Below, in pieces: positions 11,166 through 19,995 of a DNA stretch of 64,000 bases. A program made the translations under genes and the position numbers. The first letter of the stretch is position 1, and each line of letters starts with the position of its first letter. The stretch comes from Lithobates sylvaticus (taxonomy: Eukaryota; Chordata; Amphibia; Anura; Ranidae). The stretch spans positions 119,305,990 to 119,369,989 of the forward strand of contig CM053032.1 of NCBI GenBank assembly GCA_028564925.1, read 5' to 3'. The notes under the pieces are model-generated. The model made no database searches. It had not been told where the DNA came from and saw nothing but the letters and a program-made list of their open reading frames with translations.

Positions 11166-12660
11166 CATAAGCGTCTAAATGTTGTGCATAAAATGCCAGG
11201 ACAGGTCAAAACCCCCCCAAATGACCCCATTTTGGAAAGTAGACACCCCAAGCTTTTTGCTGAGAGGCATGTCGAGTCCATGGAATATTTTATATTTTGA
11301 CACAAGCTGCGGGAAAAATAATAATTATTATTTATTTTTTATTTTTTTGCACAAAGTTGTCACTAAATGATATATTGCTCAAACATGCAATGGGCATATG
11401 TGGAATTACACCCCAAAATACATTCTTCTGCTTCTCCTGAGTACGGGGATACCACATGTGTGGGACTTTTTGGGAGCCTAGCCACGTACAGGGCCCCAAA
11501 AACCAAGCACCACCTTCAGGATTTCTAAGGGTGTGAATTTTTGAATTCACTCCTCACTGCCTATCACAGTTTCAGAGGCCATGGAATGCCCAGATGGCAC
11601 AAAATACCCCCAAATGACCCCATTTTGGAAAGTAGACACCCCAAGCTATTTGCTGAGAGGTATGGTGAGTATTTTGCAGATCTCGCTTTTTGTCACAAAG
11701 TTTTGAAAATTGAAAAAAAAGAAAAAAAAAATTTTTTTTTCTTTACTTTCTTCATTTTCAAAAAAAAATGAGAGCTGCAAAATACTCACCATGCCTCTCA
11801 TAAAATAGCTTGGGGTGTCTACTTTCCAAAATGGGGTCATTTGGGGGGGTTTTGTGCCATCTGGGCATTTTATGGCCTTCAAAACTGTGATAGGTAGTGA
11901 GGAGTGAAATCAAAAATTTACGCCCTTAGAAATCCTGAAGGCGGTGCTTGGTTTTCGAGGTCCCGTACACGGATAGGCTCCCAAAAATTCCCACACATGT
12001 AGTATCCCCATACTCAGGAGAAGCAGCAGAATATATTTTGGGGTGTAATTCCACATATGCCCATGGCATGTGTGAGCAATATATAATTTAGTGACAACTT
12101 TGGGCAAAAAAATAAATAAAAAAAAAAGTTTGTAATTTTTCCCGCTACTTGTGGCAAAATATAAAATATTCCATGGACTCAACATGCCTCTCAGCAAATA
12201 GCTTGGGGTGTCTACTTTCCAAAATGGGGTCATTTGGGGGGGTTTTGTGCCATCTTGGCATTTTATGGCCTTCAAAACTGTGATAGGTAGTGAGGAGTGA
12301 AATCAAAAATTTACGCCCTTAGAAATCCTGAAGGCGGTGCTTGGATTTCGGGGTCCCGTACACGGATAGGCTCCCAAAAAGTCCCACACATGTGGTATCC
12401 CCGTACTCAGAAGAAGCAGCAGAATTTATTTTGGGGTGTAATTCCACATATGCCTATGGCATGTGTGAGAAATATATCATTTAGTGACAACTTTTTGTAA
12501 ACATTTTTTTTTTTTGTCATTATTCAATCACTTAGGAAAAAAAAAAAAAAATATTCAATGGGCTTAACATGCCTCTTAGCAATTTCCTTAGGGTGTCTAC
12601 TTTCCAAAATGGGGTCATTTGGGGGGGTTTTGTACTTCCCTGCCATTTTAGCACCTCAGG
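11166..12660. repeat. Large inverted/tandem repeat array in the piggyBac 3' region
   Basis: A unit of about 350-400 bp contains CCATTTTGGAAAGTAGACAC, a CATATGTGGAATTACACCCC motif and GATTTCTAAGGGTGTGAA. It is present in forward orientation at 11,166-11,715 (one full plus one partial copy) and in reverse at 11,765-12,275, 12,276-12,480 and 12,560-12,660. The arms 11,166-11,735 and 11,745-12,275 form a palindrome of about 0.55 kb per arm with an A/T-rich centre. A single related unit occurs at 58,760-59,130. Confidence 0.85.
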
Positions 12661-12699
12661 AAATGAGATAGGCAGTCGTAAACTAAAAGCTGCGTAAAT

Positions 12700-13103
12700 T
12701 CCAGAAAATGTACCCTAGTTTGTAGACGCTATAACTTTTGCGCAAACCAATAAATATACGCTTATTGACATTTTTTTTACCAAAGACATGTGGCTGAATA
12801 CATTTTGGCTTAAAAGTATGACTAAAATTGAGTTTATTGGATTTTTCTTATAACAAAAAGTAGAAAATATCATTTTTTTTCAAAATTTTCGGTCTTTTTC
12901 CGTTTATAGCGCAAAAAAAATAAAAATCGCAGAGGCAATCAAATACCATCAAAAGAAAGCTCTATTTGTGGGAAGAAAAGGACGCAAATTTCGTTTGGGT
13001 ACAACATTGCATGACCGCGTAATTACCAGTTAAACCAGTGCAGTGCGAAATTGTAAAAAGTCCTCTGGTCTTTAGGCTGCATAATGGTCCGGTCTGAAAG
13101 TGG
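12700..13103 (+). repeat. Conserved 3' terminal domain of the piggyBac family
   Basis: The domain runs TTTGTAGACGCTATAACTTT, GCGCAAACCAATAAATATAC, a GTTTATAGCGCAA block, GCAGAGGCAATCAAATACCA, AAAGCTCTATTTGTGGGAAG and GCATGACCGCGTAATTACCA, then the right terminus. The same order of blocks is found at 35,830-36,227, at 59,170-59,515 and, reversed and shorter, at 62,893-63,088. It is noncoding. Confidence 0.85.
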
Positions 13104-13107
13104 TTAA

Positions 13108-13520
13108 ACCATGTTTTAATAATTTTTCTCAAAAAAAAAAATGGGATTCACCCAAAAAAAAATGTAAAAAAAAAAAAATGAGATTCACCCCAAAAAAAAA
13201 ATGTTCAAAAAAAAAAAATGGGATTCACCCCAAAAAAAAAAAAAAAGGAGAAAAACAACCCAAAAAAAAGGGAACATGTTTGGATGTGCACTATAATAAA
13301 CCAAAAATGTTTGCACTAATGAAACAACGTGTGTGGCTTCTTCTTTTTCAATACTACCAGTTTGATCCAAAAATGTGGGGGTACATTGACAAAGGGGCTT
13401 ATTTAATAAAGTCCCACAAAGTATTTCACTATAAGAAGTGCAATAGGAGAACATAGAAAACAGACAAAAAGAAAAGCAAACAATACGAAAACCACATTTT
13501 TATGGTAAAAATAAATGTAT
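13108..13520. other. A-rich simple repeat and Harbinger sequence downstream of the transposase gene
   Basis: The part at 13,128-13,270 has four copies of a poly(A)-ATGGGATTCACCCCA unit. The rest is unassigned Harbinger internal sequence. The open frames seen here are products of the simple repeat. Confidence 0.6.
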
Positions 13521-13545
13521 TTATTTTGTAAAAATAAAGTAATTT

Positions 13546-15712
13546 TTAAGGGTCTGCTGCCATTGCAATGGCCCCCCTACCATTAAAATAGGTGACATAT
13601 CTGTCCCGCACTTGCTGTGCTGATTGGGGGGCCAAGCCAAGACGGCCATGATCCAGCCCTGTCATCTCGGGGTCAACTCCGGCCTCAGGCCCAATAGGTA
13701 GCATGTAGCTGCCCGAATGCTTGCATAGATAATTATGCAGTACGCAGCAGCTCAGAATAATCGTGTTCAGTTTGTATTCTGCCAGATGCAGAGAAGTTAA
13801 AAACAAACGGAAACGGTTGGCCATAATGCCAAAGGCATTTTCAACCGCCCTTCTTGCTCTGGCCAACCAAAATTAAAAACCCTCCTCTCAGGGGTGAGGG
13901 ATCTTTGGGGAAATGGCCTCATCAGGTGTTCACCCAGACCAAACGCCTCGTCTGCAATAAACACAAAGGGGAGTCCCTCCACATTCTCTGCATCTGGTGG
14001 CAGCTCCAGGCCACCAGTCTGGAGACGGCGGCAGAACTCCGTCTGGTTAAAGACTCCTCCATCAGACATCTGGCCGTTTTTCCCCACATCAACATAAAGG
14101 AAGTCATATTGTGCCGACACCACCGCCATCAACACAATACTATTGAACCCCTTATAGTTCCAATAGTAAGACCCTGAATGGGGTGGGGGCACAATTCTGA
14201 CATGTTTGCCGTCAATCGCCCCTCCGCAGTTGGGAAAGTCCCAACGGGCAGCAAACTGGGAAGCCACAGTCTGCCATTCCTGTGGCGTGGAAGGACACTG
14301 TGGAGTCAAACAGAAAGATACAATTATAAGTAAATACAAACCAAAACCAAAAACTAAATCCAACAAATTAACAAACAATTTTGAGCAACATATGTATTAT
14401 TTTAAGTAGTCGTTTAAAAAATCTAAAATATGAAAGATAAGGGCCAATTCTCTGATTGATGACCCCTCTGATGGTCCAGAGAACATAATAATGGGGATGT
14501 GGGTGGGGAGTAATTAATTCTAAAAGGCCACACACTACACATGAACAGAATTTAACCAGGTGGGGGGGGGGGGGATTAATTATAAGGCCACACACTACAC
14601 ATGAACAGAATTTAACCAGGTGGGGGGGGATTAATTATAAGGCCACACACTACACAAGAACAGAGTTTAACCAGGTGGGGGGGTTAATTATAAGGCCACA
14701 CACTACACATGAACAGAATTTAACCAGGTGGGGGGGGGGATTAATTATAAGGCCACACACTACACATGAACAGAATTTAACCAGGTGGGGGGGGGATTAA
14801 TTATAAGGCCACACACTACACAAGAACAGAATTTAACCAGGTGGGGGGGTTAATTATAAGGCCACACACTACACATGAACAGAATTTAACCAGGTGGGGG
14901 GGGGGGAATAATTATAAGGCCACACACTACACATTAACAGATTTTAAAAAGAGGGGTGAAAAGGGGGGTGAGTAAAGCAGTACAATGGAGCTGTTAAGAT
15001 ACATTTTAGTTATAATAAAGGGGCTAGGCTATGAGTGTATATGGGCCCAAGATTGCATGCTGGGGAGGTTGGTGCAAGCAAATATGCATGTAGGCCACTA
15101 AAGAAGAAATTCCAAACAAATTTCTAAGTAAACCGCCCAAAAAAACAATAATAAAATTTCAAAATGCATGCATGAATAGGGGACATTCATAGAATAGTCC
15201 TATCATGCTAATGATGAAATGAATGCACTACATTAGCAAACATACAATACATATTATGTAATTTTAAAGGAGAAAACTTACCTTAATATATTCCTCCTGC
15301 AGGACGTGAATAATGGCAGAACAGGTCTCTGGAATAATGATCCCCAGAGCCTGGGGGGAGATGCCTGTCGTGAACTTGAGGTCCTGCAAGCTTCTCCCCG
15401 TCGCCAAGCAACGCAACTTGGCGACTAGCCTCTGCTCCGCAGTGATGGCTTGCCGCATGCAGGCATTCTGCCTGCTGACAGCGAAGCCAACAGGCGGTGA
15501 AAAACGGGGTCCGTCATCCTGAGATAATTCCTGAAATCATCACGGATCTCACGGAGCAAAGGCATATGTGAGAATTGGCCACACTGGCGCAGCCAATTCT
15601 TGGTCCATGAACTCCTCCTCACCCTGTTCATGGACTGGACTGTTAACCGCAACACCGAGCCCCTGTACAGCACAAACTCGTTCCCGAGTACGTCCACACT
15701 CCATGGCTTCAA
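13546..15712 (-). CDS. Harbinger (PIF-type) DDE transposase, two exons, two frameshifts
   Basis: Exon 1 (about 15,633-15,282) starts most plausibly at the ATG of MNRVRRSSWTKNWLRQ and reads FRNYLRMTDPVFHRLLA, then shifts frame near 15,475 and continues EQRLVAKLRCLATGRSLQDL to EEYIK. Donor AAG|GTAAGT lies at 15,282 and acceptor CTCCACAG at 14,298, and the codons join as EEYIK-CPSTPQEW. Exon 2 carries the catalytic residues: GGAIDGKHVRI (first D), LPFVFIADEAFGLG (second D) and RRAVENAFGIMANRFR (E), then AEYKLNTIILSCCVLHNYL, and stops at 13,546. A second frameshift lies near 13,857. AATAAA signals follow around 13,525. The open frame upstream of 15,633 has no good start. Such enzymes cut at the element ends and leave TTA/TAA duplications. 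Confidence 0.85.
14526..14945 (-). repeat. 52-59-bp minisatellite with G-runs in the transposase intron
   Basis: Eight tandem copies contain GGCCACACACTACACATGAA, CAGAATTTAACCAGGT, a G-run of 7 to 13, and TTAATTATAA. Unit length differs mainly by the G-run. The array lies wholly inside the 984-bp intron (15,281-14,298). On the transcribed strand the runs read as C-tracts. Confidence 0.93.
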
Positions 15713-16099
15713 AACGGTCGGCTAGTCAAACTTAACAGAACGCACTGAAGAACAGCAAGGCCTATGAAGAACGACCTGAAGAACAGGAGCGAGCGGACCA
15801 GAACGGCCTGAGAACAGGTACGAACTGATCCACACCCACTGAAAGACAGATCCAAACCTCACAAGCACAAACTGAACAGCAGAAAACGAGCAAATTAAGC
15901 AGAAGTCTGAGAAGCGCAAATCGGTTCTAACCAAACGTCAACTAACACGAGATACACACGAGATACACACGAGATTAGCTGACGGTGCCCAAAGTGTCGT
16001 TTTGGATCTTGAGCTTCCTTTTTATAGTCCCGTCGTATGTGCTGTACGTCATCGCGTGAACCGCCGGACTTTTAGCGTGATCGTGTGTGGTCAAGTCCG

Positions 16100-16195
16100 T
16101 TTGCTTTCAAGTCCGCCGAAGCCCAGCTGGAAAGTCCGGCAGATTGTCCGCTGGACTAGGTCCAGCGGACAAAGTCCCTTCGTGTGTACGCGGCA
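16100..16195. repeat. Right terminal and subterminal region of the Harbinger element
   Basis: The inverse reads TGCCGCGTACACACGAAGG, then GGACCTAGTCCAGCGGACAA, then a CCGGACTTTCC block. TTA follows at 16,196. The same blocks in the same order occur at the left end of the foldback element (23,965 onward). The subterminal block is itself palindromic around CTAG. Confidence 0.85.
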
Positions 16196-16196
16196 T

Positions 16197-16386
16197 TACA
16201 CATACTAGGGCCAATTTTAGACAGGATCTAATTAACCTACCAGCATGTCTTTGGAGTGTGGGAGGAAACCCACGCAGGCACAGTGAGAACATGCAAACTC
16301 CAGGCAGATGGTGTCGTGGTCAGGATTTGAACCAGCGACCCCATTGCTGCTAGGTGAGAGTGCTAACCACTACACCACTGTGCTGC
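16197..16386 (-). mobile_element. tRNA-derived SINE (V-SINE-like)
   Basis: Read on the minus strand from 16,386, it starts GCAGCACAGTGGTGTAG with a box A region TAGTGGTTAGCACTC and a box B GGTTCAAATCC (16,333-16,323). The conserved core GTTTGCATGTTCTCACTGTG, CTGCGTGGGTTTCCTCC and CACACTCCAAAGACATGC follows. These are typical of vertebrate V-SINEs, whose tail resembles a LINE 3' end. The tail is cut by, or abuts, the Harbinger right end. It is not a functional tRNA gene. Confidence 0.85.
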
Positions 16387-16399
16387 CCACCACTGATAG

Positions 16400-17275
16400 C
16401 AGTTAGTTAAATAGCGCTCCCTATTATATTAATTTTTCATATTGCACTAGAGATATTATACCTAGGTTGGGGAATAGCATCTTTTTGTATTTATTTTCGT
16501 TTTTCAGCATTTATATTTTTTTTGGCGCAAGGTATTAATCACATATAATTCTCCCTCCATACCCTGTGTGCATCAGGGTTAGGATTCTTAATATATTCCA
16601 CTTCAGCCTTTGTATCTGCTCTGATTCTTTAATCTTCCATTGTCTATCAGATTGGAGTTTTTTGATCATTCCTGAAATGGAGCCCCTGAGTGTGGCCTTG
16701 AACGCAACCCAGGTAGTCCCCACTGGAACTTCCCCCCTATTTTCTATCCAAAAATGATTAATGGATGTTGCAGTGGACCTCTCGAAGCACTGCTCCTTAA
16801 GCCACAGGGGACTCTACCTCCACACCCTATACCCCTGTGGCTTCTCCATATCAATTGTGATTAGCAGGGGGGAGTGGTCCGAGATGGCCCTCGGCAGGTA
16901 CTGAGCACCCATCACCTTTGGTAGTAGCTCCCTGGACACAAAACGCATGTCTAATCGAGAGAAAGTGTTAAATGTGGAGGAAAAACATGAATGTTCCTTA
17001 GCATCCGGGTGTTTCCACCGCCATGTTTCCACTAAGTCATAAGGTCTCCAGTGGTGACCCTCCCATGAGTGCCTTCCCGAACCTGTCTTTGTCGGGCTCC
17101 AGCGCCGCATTCAGATCACCTGCCAGTACAATAGGACCCTCCGCTATCTGAAGCACCTCTGCCATTATTGTCTCCCATACTCCCACTGTAAATGGGGTGG
17201 CATGTACAGTGCTATGAATGTGTAAGGTTGATTAGTAATAATTAGTACCAGGGCCACAAACCTACCAAAAGGGTC
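16400..17275 (-). pseudogene. L1/Tx1 LINE ORF2 fragment (endonuclease part)
   Basis: The minus strand encodes pieces of an AP-endonuclease: GRFVALVLIITNQPYT, IVLAGDLNAALEPDKDRFGK (the GDLN motif), HSCFSSTFNTFSRLDMRFVS, RAISDHSPLLITIDM (the SDHSP motif), then VGTTWVAFKATLRGSISGMI. At least one frame change and internal loss separate these. The part at 16,400-16,530 has no recognisable coding. It is a short, old fragment next to the Gypsy fossil at 17,280. Confidence 0.8.
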
Positions 17276-17279
17276 CAGT

Positions 17280-17942
17280 TTGGGTATATCTCATCTTTGA
17301 TGGTATCCGAGAGGCCACGAGGGCCTTATTGTTCCACGCAACCTCTGCTGTCAGAGTACGGAATTCAATAGCGTAATCGGCAACAGTTCTCATACTCTGA
17401 TGGACATGAGGCACTTGGCAGCAGAAGCGGAGCGTGCAGGAACGTCAAATACCCTTTTAAAGGAAGCCATAAACTGGGTAACTTAGGTTTTTGCGTTTCC
17501 CATAGAGAGTTTGCCCAGGCTAAGGCTCTTTCAGACAGTAAAGATATCACTAATCCTACTTTGTTTCTGTCTGTGGGAAACGCCGTAGGCAGCATCTCGA
17601 AGTATAGCTCAACCTGATTAAGAAACCCTCTGCATTGAACTGGATCTCCCTCAAATCGCTGGGGAAGCGGAGCAGAACCAGACATTACAGAGGTAATACT
17701 CGAGGCGGATGCCTGCACAGAGACTGGAGCAGCAGCAGTGGGAGATTCCAGATGAGCTTTGCAATTCAGGAGTGTCTGTAACGCTAAGGCAAACTGATCC
17801 ATACGGTGATCATGCTCATCCAACCTTGAAAAAATATTACCAACAAGTGTATTGACTGCATCTTCTGAATTCATGGCCTTTGCCTACTGTCAGAAACCAT
17901 GAATCAGACCAAAACAGAAGTGCAGTAAAATCACACTTATTT

Positions 17943-17973
<31 letters not shown>

Positions 17974-18377
17974 GTAAAAGGTAAACAGAGCAACGTAGTC
18001 AAATCATAGCCAGAGTTCGGTAACAGGAACGCATAGTCAGACAAGCCAGGACGTCAGGGAGCCAGAAATCAGCCTACTTCAGGACAGGCCAGGAAATCAG
18101 AAAACTGGAGAATCAGCGTAGTGGAACAGCAAGTAGGATTAGGAACCAGAAGGGACGTCAGCCAAGCAAGTCTTCAACAGGTACACAGGAGAGAGTCTCT
18201 GGATGTGTTGACCAAGGCGAAGGCAGAGAGGGACTGGACTGAACACCAAGTAATCAGCAGGACTGACAAACAGGATATCATCATCAGTTGAATCACTGTG
18301 GAAAAGATTGGAGTGGGCAATTAACCAACAGCTGAGCGGCCTGCTCTGAGAAAGAAGGGCTGAGCCCAGCCCTGACA
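17280..18377 (-). mobile_element. Gypsy (Ty3-like) fossil: one LTR plus part of gag
   Basis: The LTR is 17,888-18,377 (490 bp). In element sense it starts TGTCAGGGCTGGG and ends TTTCTGACA, and it includes an (AAT)n tract. Gag follows at about 17,874-17,280, with a helical N-terminus (EDAVNTLVGNIFSRLDEHD) and the capsid-like PLPQRFEGDPVQCRGFLNQ and KVGLVISLLSERALAWANSL segments. These resemble gag of sushi-class Gypsy elements related to RTL/PEG10 genes. Pol and the second LTR are absent. The copy is broken, with a large loss and a few smaller breaks, and looks old. It lies between two LINE fragments. Confidence 0.75.
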
Positions 18378-18382
18378 GCTAG

Positions 18383-19262
18383 GAACATGTCGGATCATTC
18401 CCCGTTTTGGGTAGAACTTTCTATCCCAGATTATCCTTAAAGATCATGTTGGACGCTCAATGCCTTTTGGCTGCCTTTATTTCCAGACTTAGATCCAACT
18501 GTGGACTCCCTGATTGCTTAGATATTGCTTTTTTGCATATAATGTGGGTACGGCTGACCTGGATGTAGTGTGGGATGCCTCTAAGGCACATCTTAGAAGG
18601 CAGTTTATAAAGCATATTAATTATATCAAAACTAAAATGAAGTCCTACAATGGACGGAAGCTAACTATAGTGCCAATCCCTCAGACACTACCAAAAGTGC
18701 ATGGTTAGCATCACAATCCCTATTACAACATGTAGCACTGCAGTTGGCTAAAAATAAATGCTCCTTTCTGAAGCAGCAGTACTTTAAGGAAGGGGAGAGC
18801 ACTGGACATCTATTGGCCACGCTCATTAAGTCTCATCAGGCCTTTTACAGATCCCCAGGGTTTATCCTACAGTACTACTCCAGAAATAATTCAAATTTTC
18901 CGAACATTTTTTATAGATATCTATTCTTCAAAAGTATGCCCCTCGCAGTTAGATCTCAATGGGTTTTTAGATATTTATCCCATGTCCAAGCTCTCAATTT
19001 CAGACACTAGAACTTTGAATGCTCTATTATCTGAGGAGGAAATCCTAACTGCCCTGGCACAAACAAACTGTGGAAAAGCACCTGGTTCAGATGGCCAGCC
19101 GCCTTAGGATTATAAGAAATATGCACCCCAGATGATGCCGGTTCTTCTTAAGGTATACAACGATGTTAATAAAAGGGTAGATTGCCCCCCTCCATGAATG
19201 AGGCGATTATTGTAGTTTTGCTTAAACCCGGGAAAGTTGCCCTCCAATGCTCCTTGCGGTAT
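18383..19262 (+). pseudogene. L1/Tx1 LINE ORF2 fragment (endonuclease end to reverse transcriptase start)
   Basis: The segment opens with the endonuclease end (MSDHSPFWVELSIPDYPLK) and the linker WDASKAHLRRQFIKHINYIK. FLKQQYFKEGESTGHLLATL follows, then the RT entry motif CGKAPGSDGQP and a VVLLKPGKVALQ piece. Several frame changes and stops are present, for example after the SDG motif (19,107). The ORF2 resumes at 19,680-19,811 and again after the big LINE at 29,078, so this was the target of later insertions. Confidence 0.78.
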
Positions 19263-19680
19263 AGGCCAGGTATAGATGGGGCAGCGGCTCACTTTTTGTA
19301 TGCTTGATATATATAGGTCAGGTAACACACTGACACCTTTGCAGCCATGGTGCTATGTGCTGGTTGTTCAGTGTGTCCCTGTACCTTTTTTAAGGAGGGG
19401 GTGGGCTCCCTCCAGCCCATCTGCCCTTCATCTATCCCATCAGAATGCATGTGCTTCCACTGTGGAGCCTCTTATAAGTTAGAGGTAGGAACTACAGGTA
19501 ACAGGGTGCGTTGCTGGGGCCTGTAGCTTACGCATGTATTTGCAAATGTGTGCAAACTAAACCCCGGTTTTTAACACATACTGTTAGACAGGTTAATTTA
19601 GTTGGTCGCAGCTGGTCATTAAATAGAGTTTGGAATTTTCCTTGGATTTTTCCTTGGCTGTTTTTTGTCTGAAACCTTGA
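19263..19680. other. Unassigned insert within the LINE fragment
   Basis: This stretch separates two pieces of the same ORF2. A short open piece (CVPVPFLRRGWAPSSPSALH) has no known domain. I see no terminal repeats or target duplication. Confidence 0.4.
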
Positions 19681-19811
19681 AAAGCTGCCTTACCGATCAC
19701 CTGACTCTTATCGTCCCACATCCCACTTCTTACATTTGATGTAAAACTCCTGGCTCTGGTTTTGACAAATAGCTTGGCGAAGACCATTCATAAATTGATT
19801 CATAGAGATTT
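19681..19811 (+). pseudogene. L1/Tx1 LINE ORF2 fragment, reverse transcriptase domain, left of the insertion
   Basis: Encoded pieces read SPDSYRPTS, then LLALVLTNSLAKTIHK and IHRD, the usual SYRPISLL...K.LANRL region of a LINE reverse transcriptase, with one frame change. It is interrupted at GATTCATAGAGATTT (19,797-19,811), which is repeated at 29,078. Confidence 0.75.
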
Positions 19812-19995
19812 TTTTTTTTTTTTTTTAATTCTTTATTTATTTCAAAGTTTTCAATACAAACATAGTACATTTTCCCTTCCCCACCCGATCTTCCCCTACC
19901 TCCCCGCCCCCGCCTAGCAGATTCTTTCCAGGGTCCTATACATTACTATCAGTCTAGTTATCAGTCGAGTTATTTTGTCGTATAAATCTTTCTAT

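Larger units (their letters stand above)
5499..13103 (+). mobile_element. piggyBac transposon, 7.6 kb, nearly intact
   Basis: The element is bounded by TTAA at 5495-5498 and 13,104-13,107. Left terminus CCACTTGCCGACCGC and right terminus (reversed) CCACTTTCAGACCGG form imperfect terminal inverted repeats. TTAA duplication and this arrangement are diagnostic of piggyBac. It holds a single long gene (7006-8973) flanked by 1.5 kb of GC-rich 5' and 4.1 kb of 3' noncoding DNA. The 3' part contains local duplications, a 73-bp Harbinger-like insert and a large inverted repeat array. A second CAAGTGG-TTAG motif at about 11,139-11,147 looks like an older right end, so sequence after it could be an extension or a nested relative. 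It lies within the Harbinger element, so it arrived later. Confidence 0.88.
1..16195. mobile_element. Harbinger-type DNA transposon carrying three genes, left end outside window, split by a piggyBac
   Basis: The right terminus is seen at 16,181-16,195 (CGTGTGTACGCGGCA followed by TTA), the inverse of the TGCCGCGTACACACG terminus of the foldback element at 23,965. No second terminus of this type occurs between positions 1 and 16,195, apart from a 73-bp insert inside the piggyBac, so the left end must lie before the window. Three genes fall inside: a MADF gene (minus), a Myb/SANT-like gene (plus) and a DDE Harbinger transposase (minus). PIF/Harbinger elements are known to carry a transposase plus a Myb/SANT-type DNA-binding partner. 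A piggyBac with TTAA duplications (5,499-13,103) interrupts the element. That all three genes belong to one element is inferred from the lack of any other boundary. Without the piggyBac the visible part is about 8.6 kb. Confidence 0.72.

Noticed and set aside
14526-14945. CRISPR-like array
   Set aside because: Units are the same throughout and differ only in G-run length; there are no spacers.
16323-16373. tRNA gene on the minus strand
   Set aside because: Box A and box B are present, but the sequence runs into a SINE core and cannot form a full tRNA cloverleaf.
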